A DNA stretch of 64,000 nt from Streptomyces sp. NBRC 110035 (GCF_000829695.1 NZ_BBNN01000026.1:124001-188000), one strand, 5' to 3'. Numbered from the stretch's first letter, positions 8,660 to 17,776 are shown. Notes: a model not told the origin generated them from the sequence alone. A program made the numbers and translations.

Positions 8660-9909
8660 ATGTTCGACACCAGCAGCGTGGGCGTCTTCCTCGGCATGGA
8701 CGTCGGCAAGAGCGCCCATCACGGGCACGGACTGACCCCGGCCGGCAAGAAGGTCCTCGACAAGGCCATGCCCAACAGCGAGCCGAAACTGCGGTCGGTA
8801 TTCGACAAGCTGATCGCGAAATTCGGCACCGTGCTGGTGATCGTGGACCAGCCCGCCTCGATCGGCGCCCTCCCGCTGACCGTGGCCCGGGATGCCGGCT
8901 GCCGGGTCGCCTACCTGCCCGGCCCGGCCATGCGCCGGATCGCCGACCTGCCCGGCCCGGCCATGCGCCGGATCGCCGACCTCTACCCAGGAGAGGCCAA
9001 GACCGACGCCAAGGACGCCGCGGTGATCGCAGACGCCGCCCGCACCATGCCACACACCCTGCGCACCCTGGAGCCGACCGACGAGATCACCGCCGAGCCG
9101 ACCGTGCTCGTCGGCTTCGACCAGGACCTCGCCGCCGAGGCCACCCGCACCTCCAACCGGATACGCGGCCTGCTCACCCAGTTCCACCCCAGCCTGGAAC
9201 GCGTCCTCGGCCCGCGCCTCTCGACCACCAGGCCGTCACCTGGCTGCTGGAGCGCCACGGCTCCCCGGCCGCCCTGCGCAAGGCGGGCCGCCGCAGACTC
9301 GTCGAGATGATCCGGCCCAAGGCCCCGCGCATGGCCTCCCGGCTGATCGACGACGTCTTCGACGCCCTCGACGAACAGACCGTCGTGGTCCCGGGAACCG
9401 GCACCCTCGACATCGTCGTGCCCTCCCTGGCCCGCTCGCTCGGCGCCGTCCATGAACAGCGCCGGGCCCTGGAAGCGCAGATCAACGCCCTGCTGGAGGC
9501 CCACCCTCTTTCCCAGGTCCTGACGTCGATGCCCGGCGTCGGCGTCAGGACCGCCGCTGTCCTGCTGACCACCGCCGGCGACGGCACCAGCTTCCCCACC
9601 GCCGCCCACCTCGCCTCCTACGCCGGCCTCGCCCCCGCCACCAGACAATCCGGAACCTCGATCCACGGCGAACACGCACCACACGGCGGAAACCGGCAGC
9701 TCAAACGTGCCATGTTCCTCTCCGCCTTCGCCTGCATGAACGCCGATCCCGCCTCCCGCACCTACTACGACAAGCAACGCGCCCGCGGAAAGACACATAC
9801 CCAGGCCCTTCTCCGCCTCGCCCGCCAGCGCATCAGCGTCCTGCTCGCCATGCTCCGCGACGGCACCTTCTACGAGCCCCGAACCCCTACCGTCACCCTC
9901 GCCGCATGA
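8660..9909 (+). pseudogene. IS110-family transposase, frameshifted, with internal duplication
   Basis: DEDD-type IS110 transposase. The N-terminal RuvC-like domain is in one frame (GVFLGMDVGKSAHH, then EAKTDAKDAAVIADAAR) and the rest, including the conserved C-terminal domain (LTSMPGVGVRTAAVLL, FPTAAHLASYAGLAPATRQS), is in another. The switch is an apparent CT duplication at about 9217-9224 (RLS versus the expected RLDHQAVTWLLERHG). In addition 33 bp encoding LPGPAMRRIAD is duplicated in tandem at 8915-8980, which would disrupt the domain before the second catalytic Asp. ATG 8660 has GGAGGGG upstream. Likely inactive. Confidence 0.9.
8915..8980 (+). repeat. 33-bp tandem duplication in the transposase
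   Basis: Two exact 33-bp copies (8915-8947 and 8948-8980) within the IS110 transposase, each encoding LPGPAMRRIAD. Other IS110 transposases have this segment once before YPGEAKTDAKDA. Confidence 0.92.
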
Positions 9910-10134
9910 CCAAGGCAAACAGTCACACACCCGACACCGCAGCCTTGACGAAGGACATAGAGGCACCCCCGGTGTGACCAGGCGTGGTGGCCGGGGTGAG
10001 CGGACGACACCTGCCCGGCGTGGCCAACAGCCGGGAAACGTACCGCGGCCGCGGCGGGGATGGCGCCGCCGGTCAGGCCTTCGCGCTCGGTCCGGTCGAG
10101 GAGGCGGCCAGGAACGCCGTCTTCCGGACCCGCG

Positions 10135-11157
10135 TCAGGCCTGCCGTTCCGGCCGGGTGCTTCGGTCGAGGGTGATCCGCGCGGCAACCGGCAGATGGTC
10201 GCTGCCGGTCTCGGGCAGGGTGCGGAGGTGACGGACGGCGGCCGAGCGGGCCATCACCTGGTCGATGCGGGCCAGGGGCAGCGCGGCGGGGAAACTGAGG
10301 GCGAAGCCGCGTTCCGCCACGTTCATCGAAGAGGTCAGCGGGGCCAGACCGCGGTCGTCGACGGTGCCGTTGAGGTCACCCAGAAGAATCACCGGCTCCA
10401 GCTCCTCGGCGTCGAGGGCCCGGCCCAGCAGTCGGGCACTCTCGTCCCGGTTGGCCGAGGCGAGGCCGCCCGGCCCGACCCGGACCGAGGGCAGGTGCGC
10501 GACGTAGGCCGCGATGTCCCCGTGCGGGCTGCGGACCACGGCCCGCAGCCCGCGGCTCCACGGCTCGGTGATCCCCCGGGGCTTGATGTCCAGCAGCCGG
10601 GCGCCGCTGAGCGGATGTCTCGACCAGAGGCCGACGGTGCCCCGGACCTCGTGGTACGGGTAGCGCCGGGCGAGTGTCCGCTCGTAGACCGGCAGTGCCG
10701 CCGGGACCAGCTCCTCCAGCGCGATGAGGTCGGCGCCGGCGTCGGCCAGGGCGCGGGCAGTGCCCGCCGGATCGGTGTTCTCGTCACTGACGTTGTGCTG
10801 CACCACCACCAGATCCCGTGCGCCGGCCCGCGGTTCGGGCAGGAACAAACCGCCGAAGAGACACGTCCAGGCGGCCACCGGCAGCAGCAGGGCGGACAGC
10901 GCGGTCGACGAACGCCGCAGCAGCGCCGCCGCGAGCAGCACCACGACCACCACCCCCAGCCAGGGCAGGAACGACTCCAGCAGACTGCCCGCCCGGCCCA
11001 CGGAGTTGGGCACCGCGCGGTGGAACACCAGCAGCCCCGCCGTCAGCACCGCGGCCGCCGCGACCATCCGTCCCCGCGTCCATACCGACCCGCCGCGCGC
11101 GCCCCACCGTCCGCCGCCCACCCGTTCCTCCCCACTGCCCGGACGCTCCGCCCACAT
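10135..11157 (-). CDS. Membrane-anchored endonuclease/exonuclease/phosphatase family protein
   Basis: 340-residue protein with three hydrophobic segments in about the first 100 residues (MVAAAAVLTAGLLVF, LPWLGVVVVVLLAAALL, ALSALLLPVAAWTCLFGG), then an EEP domain outside or inside the membrane: LVVVQHNVSDENTD, DLIALEEL, ILLGDLNGT and the C-terminal GSDHLPVAARI with the catalytic His. The family includes DNases, sphingomyelinases and inositol phosphatases; the substrate cannot be told from sequence. ATG 11157 is preceded by GGAAAGG; the upstream in-frame extension to 11232 is not needed. Confidence 0.88.
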   Translation of the reverse strand: MWAERPGSGEERVGGGRWGARGGSVWTRGRMVAAAAVLTAGLLVFHRAVPNSVGRAGSLLESFLPWLGVVVVVLLAAALLRRSSTALSALLLPVAAWTCLFGGLFLPEPRAGARDLVVVQHNVSDENTDPAGTARALADAGADLIALEELVPAALPVYERTLARRYPYHEVRGTVGLWSRHPLSGARLLDIKPRGITEPWSRGLRAVVRSPHGDIAAYVAHLPSVRVGPGGLASANRDESARLLGRALDAEELEPVILLGDLNGTVDDRGLAPLTSSMNVAERGFALSFPAALPLARIDQVMARSAAVRHLRTLPETGSDHLPVAARITLDRSTRPERQA

Positions 11158-11369
11158 GATCCTTTCCTTCAGGACGCGCTCCCGCGTACGCGGGTTCCGT
11201 GCTTGGTCACCTTCTGGTTCCCCAGTCACCAAAAAGTGCGTTCTTCCATGTCAGCGGCCACTCTCCTACGGTTTCCGAGTAACCACAGGTGACCAGGACC
11301 GACCGCCGGGGCTGTCACCGGCCCGGCAGCAGAGAGCCCGCGGGCTCACAGCACAAGGAGGCAAACAGT

Positions 11370-11777
11370 ATGGCCATCACCCTGATCAACCCCGAGGGAC
11401 TCCCGGAGATCGACGTCTACCGGCAGGTGGCGATCGCGTCCGGTTCCAGGACGGTCTTCATCGCCGGGCAGGTCTCCTGGGACGCCGACGGCGTCACCGT
11501 CGGCGCGGGCGACCTCGCTGCCCAGGTGGAGCAGTGCTACCTCAACGTCGCCACCGCCCTGGCCGCGGCCGGCGCCACGTTCGCCGACGCCGCGAAACTG
11601 ACCGCCTACGTCGTCGACTGGACGCCCGACAGGATGGCGCAGTTCATGGAGGGCGTCACCCGCGCGGCACGGAAGCTGGGAACCACCCCGGCGGCGCCGG
11701 CCACGCTGGTGGGCGTACAGGCACTGGACATCCCCGACCACCTGGTCGAGATCGAGGCCGTCGCGGTCCTTGACTGA
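11370..11777 (+). CDS. RidA/YjgF family protein
   Basis: 135-residue member of the RidA (YER057c/UK114) family, trimeric cytoplasmic proteins, many of which deaminate reactive enamine or imine intermediates. It shows the family pattern FIAGQVSWDADG near the start, QVEQCYLNVATALAAAGATF in the middle and LVEIEAVAVL at the end. The Arg expected in active RidA just before the C-terminal motif is not evident (TLVGVQALD), so it may be a non-deaminase subgroup. AAGGAGG lies 8 bp before ATG 11370. Confidence 0.85.
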   Translation: MAITLINPEGLPEIDVYRQVAIASGSRTVFIAGQVSWDADGVTVGAGDLAAQVEQCYLNVATALAAAGATFADAAKLTAYVVDWTPDRMAQFMEGVTRAARKLGTTPAAPATLVGVQALDIPDHLVEIEAVAVLD

Positions 11778-11811
11778 GGCCCGTCGCGTTCCGTGACCGC
11801 GGCCCGGGACG

Positions 11812-12156
11812 TCAGGAACAGCCACGGCCCACGGGCGCGTTGAGCCGGACGAGTGTCCCGGTCGTCCCGCGGGTGGCCGGGTCCTCCCGGCGTTCCCGGC
11901 CGGCCTGGCGCCGCCGCCGGGCGAGGCCGGGGGCGAGCCGGTTCTTGCCGCGCGGCTCCGAGCGGAGGGCAAGAGGACTGTCCGCCCCCCGCCGGCGCCA
12001 GCCGACGGAGGAGGGGACGACGGCTCGACGGTCGGCGGCCGTGGCGCCGGGGATGCCGGCCGGTGCCACGTATGCCGCCCACAGCGGTGACGCGGAGCCC
12101 TTTTGGCCGGGCGCTGCCGATCCCGCCGGAACCTCCCTCCCACCCTCCTCCGTCAT
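11812..12156 (-). CDS. Hypothetical protein (doubtful)
   Basis: Possible 114-residue basic protein reading toward RidA, 36 bp after the conservon P450. Codon third positions are mostly G/C and CCGGAG lies 8 bp before the ATG, but composition is Arg/Ala/Gly-rich and no family is recognised. Without it, 11778-12192 would be a 415-bp gap with no other candidate. Confidence 0.3.
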   Translation of the reverse strand: MTEEGGREVPAGSAAPGQKGSASPLWAAYVAPAGIPGATAADRRAVVPSSVGWRRRGADSPLALRSEPRGKNRLAPGLARRRRQAGRERREDPATRGTTGTLVRLNAPVGRGCS

Positions 12157-12192
12157 GCGCTCCGGAGTGCTGCCGCTGTCACATGCCGTGCG

Positions 12193-13539
12193 TCAGACGC
12201 GGAAGACATCGAGGAAACTGCTCCAGAACCCCTTCTTCCGTCCCGACTCCTGCCGGGCCGGGGCGGACGGCGCCACGGCCCGGGGCTGCTCCGCACCGGG
12301 CACCGAGGCACGGCTCTGCAGAGCCGCCGCCATGCGTGTGGCCGGTGACGGGCTGAAGGTCACGGGCAGTGCCACCAGCGCCCGGTGGAACGGCCCCGGC
12401 CGCCACCGCAGTTCCGCCTGCGGTACGGCCAGCGCCAGGTCGGGCAGCGCGTTGAGCAGCCGCTCGATCGCGGTGGTCGCGATCACCGTCGCCGGGTCCT
12501 TGGCGGGGCAGGCGTGCGGTCCTGCCCCCCACGCCAGGTGCGCGCCCTTGCTGTGCGTGCGGCGGGCCTCGGCGAGCGCGGGGTCGCTGTTGGCACCGGC
12601 GAAGGAGATGACGACCGGGGTGTTGGCCTCCACCACATGGCCGCCCAGGTCGACGTCCTGGACCGGGTAGTGGGTCGCGTAGTTGGCGATCGGCGTCTCG
12701 TTCCACAGCACGTGGTCGAGGGCTTCCTCGATCATCATGCCGCTCTGCCGGCCGCCCGCGCCGGACAGCAGCAGCAACAGGGCGTTGCTGATCAGATTGC
12801 GCTCGGGTTCCACTCCGGCGCCCATCAGGACGACCAACTGGTCCTTGAGCTCCTCGTCGGTCAGCCCGGCCGGGTGCTGGATCAGCCACGAGGTGACGTC
12901 GTCGCCCGGCTGGCGTCGCTTGCGGGCGATCAGCTCCATGAGGCAGGCGGTGAGGTCCTCGTTGGCGCGCAGGGCGTCCTTGCCGTCGAAGATCGCCGAC
13001 ATCGCGGTGGTGAGGGTGTCACCGATGTCCGCGGGGCAGCCGAACAGCTTGTTGAACAGCAGCAGCGGCAGCAGCTTGGCGTAGTCGTTGAGCAGGTCGG
13101 CACGGCCCCGCTCGCTGAACTGGTCGAGCAGGTAGTCGGCGATCGGCTCCACGTCGCGGCGGACCCGGGTGATGTTGAGCCGGGCCAGGCTGTCGGTGAC
13201 CGCCTTGCGCAGCCGCAGGTGCACCGCACCGTCGGTGAACAGGCAGTTCGGCCGGTACGCCATCATCGGCAGCACCGGGTTGTCCATCCCGATGCGTCCC
13301 TCGTTCAACGCCTTCCAGCGGCGGGCGTCCCGGGCGAAGAGCTCGGTGTTCTGCAGGACGCGCAGCGCCATCTCGTGCCCCACGACCAAAGTGGCGTCCG
13401 CGCCCGGGGCGAGCTCGACCGGACCGGCCGGAGCATGGGCCCGCAACCGGTCGTAGAGCGCCTGCGGATCGGCGGCGAACGAGGCGTCGTGCATGGGGCA
13501 TCTGCTGCCCGTGGGCGCAGATGTCTGCTGAAGATCCAT
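12193..13539 (-). CDS. cvnE: Conservon cytochrome P450 lacking ExxR (CYP156/157-like)
   Basis: 448-residue P450-like protein at the end of a conservon operon, 56 bp after the GTPase gene. The heme-ligand Cys loop is present (LAWGAGPHACPAKDP). The K-helix ExxR motif, normally four residues before the conserved proline, reads HVLW in ALDHVLWNETP. The I-helix region VVLMGAGVEPERN also lacks the usual acidic-Thr pair. CYP157 proteins of Streptomyces conservons are known to lack ExxR, so this is a family trait and not necessarily decay. The C-terminal 50 residues are an unusual Ala/Pro/Ser-rich tail ending GFWSSFLDVFRV. Role probably regulatory; inferred. Confidence 0.88.
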   Translation of the reverse strand: MDLQQTSAPTGSRCPMHDASFAADPQALYDRLRAHAPAGPVELAPGADATLVVGHEMALRVLQNTELFARDARRWKALNEGRIGMDNPVLPMMAYRPNCLFTDGAVHLRLRKAVTDSLARLNITRVRRDVEPIADYLLDQFSERGRADLLNDYAKLLPLLLFNKLFGCPADIGDTLTTAMSAIFDGKDALRANEDLTACLMELIARKRRQPGDDVTSWLIQHPAGLTDEELKDQLVVLMGAGVEPERNLISNALLLLLSGAGGRQSGMMIEEALDHVLWNETPIANYATHYPVQDVDLGGHVVEANTPVVISFAGANSDPALAEARRTHSKGAHLAWGAGPHACPAKDPATVIATTAIERLLNALPDLALAVPQAELRWRPGPFHRALVALPVTFSPSPATRMAAALQSRASVPGAEQPRAVAPSAPARQESGRKKGFWSSFLDVFRV

Positions 13540-13595
13540 GAAGTCTTCCTTGGTGAACCGGGAACGGCCGCTCCCGGGCGGGGTGGGCGCAGCCG

Positions 13596-14198
13596 TCAGG
13601 CCGTACGCTCGAGCAGATGCCGGACGAGCGCGATCAGCGCCTGCGCGGAGGACCGCTGGTCGCGGGCGTCGCAGTAGACGACGGGGGTGTCCGGGAGCAG
13701 GTCGAGCGCCTCACGCACCTCCGCCTCGCCGTAGGTGTCGGACGGGTTGAAGGTGTTGACGGCGATGGCGTACTCCAGGCCGTACCCCTCGACCAGGTCG
13801 ATGACGGGGAACGTCTCCTCCAGCCGCGCGGGGTCGACCAGCAGCAGCGCTCCCAGCGCACCGCGGGCCATGTCCTCCCACAGCTGCATGAAGCGCTGCT
13901 GTCCCGGTGTGCCGAAGAGGTACAGCACCAGGTCTTCGCTCAGCGTGAGACGGCCGAAGTCCAGGGCGACCGTGGTGGTGGTCTTGTCCGTCACGCCCCG
14001 CAGGTCGTCGACGTGCACGGAGGCCTGGGTCATCTTCTCCTCGGTGCGCAGCGGAGTGATCTCCGACAGCGAACCGATGAGTGTCGTCTTGCCCACGGCG
14101 AAATGCCCGACGACGAGGATCTTGGCGGCGTTGGTCACCGCGCTGGAGACGTAGATGGAGCCCTGGGCCGTCTCAGCTGATGAGGGATTGGAGTCCAT
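13596..14198 (-). CDS. cvnD: Conservon small GTPase
   Basis: 200-residue Ras-like GTPase. P-loop GHFAVGKTTLIGSL, G3 region LFGTPGQQRF, and a likely specificity loop around AVNTFN. Conservon GTPases associate with the roadblock and DUF742 proteins at the membrane in a signalling complex likened to G-protein systems. ATG 14198 overlaps the DUF742 gene by 26 bp; an upstream start at 14228 is possible but only adds a basic tail. Confidence 0.93.
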   Translation of the reverse strand: MDSNPSSAETAQGSIYVSSAVTNAAKILVVGHFAVGKTTLIGSLSEITPLRTEEKMTQASVHVDDLRGVTDKTTTTVALDFGRLTLSEDLVLYLFGTPGQQRFMQLWEDMARGALGALLLVDPARLEETFPVIDLVEGYGLEYAIAVNTFNPSDTYGEAEVREALDLLPDTPVVYCDARDQRSSAQALIALVRHLLERTA

Positions 14199-14547
14199 GC
14201 AGAACCTTCTCGAGGGTCGCTCTGTCAACGTTCTGGGCCCGGGGCGGCTCGGCGCGGTGGAGCAGGTGCCCCTGCTCGCACAGGTCGGTCAGCAGCAGGC
14301 GGGCCACCCCGACCGGCAGTCCGAGGTGGCCGGCCACCTCGGCCACCGACAGGTAGCCCCCCGCGCACAGGTCCCAGATCGCCGTCACTTCGGGCCCGGC
14401 CCCGAGCGGAGGAGTCCGCTCGGGAGCCAGCGTGACGAGGGTGTGCAGTGCAAGATCGTCCGAGGACGGCAGGCTCCGGCCCCCGGTGATGACGTAGGAG
14501 CGGACGAAGTCGCTGGAGACGGACTCCTCCTCGCCGGGAGCCGTCAT
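14173..14547 (-). CDS. cvnC: Conservon DUF742 protein
   Basis: 124-residue DUF742 protein, the third conservon component. Begins with an acidic leader and FVRSYVITGGRS, followed by a winged-helix-like body (GGYLSVAEVAGHLGLPVGVA, LLTDLCEQGHLL). It overlaps the roadblock gene by 4 bp and the GTPase gene by 26 bp, so the operon is tightly coupled. Confidence 0.94.
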   Translation of the reverse strand: MTAPGEEESVSSDFVRSYVITGGRSLPSSDDLALHTLVTLAPERTPPLGAGPEVTAIWDLCAGGYLSVAEVAGHLGLPVGVARLLLTDLCEQGHLLHRAEPPRAQNVDRATLEKVLHGLQSLIS

Positions 14548-14945
14548 GAGCCGCCACCGTGGTCCGAGCGTGGTGCGACGCTCATCGCCTTGCTGAGCGC
14601 CACCACCGTCTTCTGCATACGGAACGACACGGCTTCCATGTCGACGTCGGGAGCCGCCGAGACGGCCAGGTAGGCGCCCTGCCCGGCGGCGCTCAGGAAG
14701 ATCCAGCCACCGTCGTACTCGAGCAGTGTCTGCTTCCAGACGCCGTTGCCCGAACCGACGAAGCCGGAGACCGCGCGGCTGAGGGACTGCATGGAACTCA
14801 TCGCCGCAGCGTTCGTCTCCGCGTCGTCGCGCGAGATGTCGTCCGAACGCTGCAGCAGCAGGCCGTCACCCGAGACGAGGACGGCGTGACGGGCACCGCG
14901 CACCTCGAGCACGTCGTTCAGCACCCACGACAGGTCGGTGTTCAC
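14544..14945 (-). CDS. cvnB: Conservon roadblock/LC7 domain protein
   Basis: 133-residue roadblock/LC7 protein (WVLNDVLEVRGARHAVLVSG, then DGGWIFLSAAGQGAYLAVSA). In conservons this subunit is thought to regulate the partner GTPase. Four-base overlaps with the genes on both sides. Confidence 0.94.
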   Translation of the reverse strand: MNTDLSWVLNDVLEVRGARHAVLVSGDGLLLQRSDDISRDDAETNAAAMSSMQSLSRAVSGFVGSGNGVWKQTLLEYDGGWIFLSAAGQGAYLAVSAAPDVDMEAVSFRMQKTVVALSKAMSVAPRSDHGGGS

Positions 14946-16147
14946 TGCTGATCAGGTCCTTCCATGGTGTTCGTGATCCGACCGAGCTGGGTACCGCGGG
15001 CGAACGCGCCGAGGCGCGACGCGGTCACCTCGCTGGCCTGCTCGGACGTGGGTTCGCCGGCAGCGGCCGTGGCGTCCGGCGAGGGCACCACCGAGATGGG
15101 GCCCTGCCGCCGGCGCCGCTTGGGAAGTCCTCCGTTGGTCTTGCCCACCACATGGGAGGGCCCCACCGGCACGGGAGCGAGCCGCTGCGGGGCGGCCTCC
15201 TCCCCGGAGGGCTCCTGGACGGGCTCGGCAGGTGCGGGCGCCTCGGCGGCAAGGAGACTTTCCGGTACACGGATCACTGCACGCACTCCGCCGTAGGGGG
15301 ACACCGAGCCCACGGAGACGGCGAAGCCGTACCGCGCCGCGAGCATGCCGCACACCGCGAACCCGAACCGGGGCGGATCGCCCAGGCTCGTGATGTCGAC
15401 CGCGCCCTCGGGAGACAGCAACGCCGCCGCCCGGTCCTTGGTCTCCTGGTCCATGCCCAGTCCGGCATCGTCGACGATGAAGCACACACCCGTCGGGACG
15501 GCCTGGATGTTGACCTCGACCGGTGTGCCCGGCGCGCTGTAGGTGGTCGCGTTGTCCAGCAGCTCGGCCAGCACGACGGCCACCGGTTCGACGGCCTTCG
15601 TGGAGACGGAGACACTGACCTGGGCGTGGATGCCGACCCGGTTGAAGTCCTTGATGCGCCCCTGGGCGCTGCGCGCCACGTCGTACACGGTCGCCGCGCC
15701 GTCGCGCCGGCCCAGCCATCCGCCGCACAGTACGGAGATGCCCTTGGCCCGTCGGCTGAACTGGCTGCCGGTGTGGTCCACCGACATGAGGTCGGCGAGC
15801 ACCTCGGTGTCGTTGCCGTACTTCTTCAACAACTCGTCGAGCAGCAGCTGCTGCTCCTCGGCGAGGGACTGCAGCGTTCCCATCGCCGACTTCAGTACGG
15901 CCTTGGTCGACGACTCGGCATCCGCACGGACGTCGGCGAGGTCGCCCTGGTGCCGCGCGTTGAGCGCGGTGATCTGCCCCTGCTGCTGGGCGAGCTGGCC
16001 TTGGGTCTGCCCCAGGCTTGCTTCCAGGTCCTTCCTCGTTCTGCGGAGCGCCAGATTGGTTCTCCGCGCCCTCATCACTGCGAACGACGCAGCGATGAGC
16101 ACTACCAGCAAGATCCACAACAGTGGATCCCGGATCAATGACGTCAT
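14942..16147 (-). CDS. cvnA: Conservon sensor histidine kinase-like protein
   Basis: 401-residue membrane protein: one N-terminal membrane helix (LLWILLVVLIAASFAVM), a long coiled coil (residues about 30-110, QGQLAQQQGQITAL), and an HATPase_c domain with N box ELLDNATTYSAPGT and G box DDAGLGMDQ. The tail is Pro/Ala-rich. Conservon kinases usually lack a standard phospho-acceptor and act with the three downstream proteins. ATG 16147 follows GAAGAGAG and starts directly before the helix; a longer frame to 16300 has no conserved content. Confidence 0.92.
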   Translation of the reverse strand: MTSLIRDPLLWILLVVLIAASFAVMRARRTNLALRRTRKDLEASLGQTQGQLAQQQGQITALNARHQGDLADVRADAESSTKAVLKSAMGTLQSLAEEQQLLLDELLKKYGNDTEVLADLMSVDHTGSQFSRRAKGISVLCGGWLGRRDGAATVYDVARSAQGRIKDFNRVGIHAQVSVSVSTKAVEPVAVVLAELLDNATTYSAPGTPVEVNIQAVPTGVCFIVDDAGLGMDQETKDRAAALLSPEGAVDITSLGDPPRFGFAVCGMLAARYGFAVSVGSVSPYGGVRAVIRVPESLLAAEAPAPAEPVQEPSGEEAAPQRLAPVPVGPSHVVGKTNGGLPKRRRRQGPISVVPSPDATAAAGEPTSEQASEVTASRLGAFARGTQLGRITNTMEGPDQQ

Positions 16148-16525
16148 GAGACTCTCTTCAAGTCGCATCGCGCCGGGAATGCGGGAGGTCCGCCGATCCG
16201 CACTGAGCGACCCGGCCGTCGAACGGCTCGGGCCCGCGGGCGGACCACACCTCAATCCTTGGCGATGGGGCCTTAGAGACTGTCCCCCGTACGCGTTCAT
16301 GACGCGCCGTCAGTCTACTGAAAGTCCGATGATCTTATCAGCTGCATATGCACAAAATGCATGCCCCGTGCCTCGCTTGGCGACCCTCACCAGACCCTCA
16401 CACGCCTGCCCTCCGTACGCCACCGACACGGAACGCATACCATCGGATCCCGAGTGAACCGGGCCGAAACCCTGGCGGAAACGCTGGTGGAAACGCGGGG
16501 CGACAAATCGTCCGGCACGTGCCGA
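16148..16525. promoter_or_regulatory. Conservon promoter region with TGCATATGCA palindrome
   Basis: Non-coding 378 bp upstream of the conservon operon and downstream of the AlkZ-like gene. Around 16320-16365 it is AT-rich and contains the perfect palindrome TGCATATGCA (16343-16352) followed by AAAATGCATGC, a possible regulator site or promoter. No gene seen. Confidence 0.4.
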
Positions 16526-17620
16526 TCAGAACGTGCCGACCCGCACGCGGTCACTGTCCCGGTCCGAGAGGAACGACGCGAGCGCGCTCCCCTCCTCGGC
16601 GACCGCGGCCCGGTCCACCCGGGACAAGCGGTGCAGCGGGGTGACCACCACGGTCCCCTCCTCGAACTCCCAGGTCGCGGCGGCCCGCCCGTCGACCAGT
16701 ACCACCCGGGCACCGGAGACCGACAGGCCGCGGTGCGCGTCGTCGATGACGCGCCCCCGGTCGTGGTAGCCGAGGATCGCGTTGTCGAACGCCGGCAGGA
16801 ACCGCACCGGGGCCGGCGTCGCGGCGTCGGTGCGCGGCAGACCGGGCAGGTCCAGCAGCTCCCGGCCCCGCTCGTCGCGGAACGACACCAGTTCCCCGCG
16901 CATCGCGGCGACCGCGGCCGGCAGCCCGGCCAGACCTGACCAGGCGCGCAGATCGGCCGTGGCCGCCGGGCCGTACGCCGTCAGATAACGCCGTACAAGC
17001 GCCCGGCCCACGGGGTCCGACGCGTCCGCGGGAAGCGGGTCGACCTCACGGCCCAGCCACGAGGAGACCAGGAAGTTGCGCACCGCGCCCTTGGTCCGCC
17101 ACAGCCCGCGCGGAGGCGACTGCACCACCGGGATCAGGGCGGCGAGCAGCATCTCTCCCAGCGCACGCGGCCCCGGCTCCGGCCAGCGCCCCGCGAGCTC
17201 CCGCGCCAGACCGCCCATCGAACGCGGCTCCCCGTCGGACATCAACTCCCGGCCGGCCGACTCGAGCTCACCGAGATCGACCCCGGCGAGCTCACGGCGG
17301 TAGACGCCGAGCACCCGCTGGCGCAGCATGGCGCCGTGCCGGGCCCGCCACGCCAGCAGGTCGCCGGCCGTGACGAGATGTACCGTCCGCCGCATCAGAT
17401 GGGCCCGCACCACGTCCCGTCCGGTCAGCAGGTCCGACAGTGCGGGCGCCTCGAACCCCCGCAACCGCGACCAGAGCCCGACGAACGGCTCCTGCGGTTC
17501 CTGCGCCTGCAGACCCCCGAGGTGTGCCACCGCGTCCAGCGCCGGCATGTCGGCGCGGTCGAGCAGCAGCTGGCGGGCGAGCAGTGCGCGGTTGAGCGCC
17601 CGGGCGTCCAGCACGGTCAC
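16526..17620 (-). CDS. AlkZ-like DNA glycosylase (HTH_42 family)
   Basis: 364-residue winged-helix protein of the AlkZ/YcaQ superfamily, which excises bulky or cross-linked alkylated bases. The catalytic QxQ motif is present as LQAQEP (Gln38 and Gln40). Other family features: VVRAHLMRRTVHLVTAGDLL, the wHTH core around PRALGEMLL, and FLPAFDNAILGYHDR near the C-terminus. AlkZ confers self-resistance to azinomycin in its producer; many genome copies are not in clusters. Transcribed away from the WYL regulator. GTG/ATG choice at 17620 is reasonable, without a striking ribosome-binding site. Confidence 0.87.
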   Translation of the reverse strand: MTVLDARALNRALLARQLLLDRADMPALDAVAHLGGLQAQEPQEPFVGLWSRLRGFEAPALSDLLTGRDVVRAHLMRRTVHLVTAGDLLAWRARHGAMLRQRVLGVYRRELAGVDLGELESAGRELMSDGEPRSMGGLARELAGRWPEPGPRALGEMLLAALIPVVQSPPRGLWRTKGAVRNFLVSSWLGREVDPLPADASDPVGRALVRRYLTAYGPAATADLRAWSGLAGLPAAVAAMRGELVSFRDERGRELLDLPGLPRTDAATPAPVRFLPAFDNAILGYHDRGRVIDDAHRGLSVSGARVVLVDGRAAATWEFEEGTVVVTPLHRLSRVDRAAVAEEGSALASFLSDRDSDRVRVGTF

Positions 17621-17776
17621 CGGATCACCCGGCGGTGCGCCCGTTCGTGTGTCGTCATGGTGACACCGTTCCCTTCGATTCCGTACAACGTGGTGAGGCC
17701 GTCAGCCCGGCGTCCGCCCGTCCAGCGTCCCGCCCGGTATGCCTGGTGTGCCGGGGCGTCTCCGAGGCGAGGTGCG

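Larger units (their letters stand above)
8440..9965 (+). mobile_element. IS110-family insertion sequence, degenerate; ends not resolved
   Basis: The element is recognised from its transposase (8660-9909). IS110 elements lack clear terminal inverted repeats, so the limits given are only approximate. About 220-280 bp of non-coding DNA with several short dyads (for example GGCCTCCGGGCCC and GGTGTCACCGGGCCCGGG) precede the transposase, matching the long non-coding end from which IS110-group elements express their bridge RNA. The element sits between the orphan VapB-like gene and the EEP-family gene. Confidence 0.55.

Noticed and set aside
8157..8660. A complete VapBC toxin-antitoxin pair
   Set aside because: No PIN-domain frame follows the VapB-like gene before the IS110 element.
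10060..11292. 410-codon + strand frame opposite the EEP-family gene
   Set aside because: No motifs, antisense to a clear enzyme domain with membrane helices.
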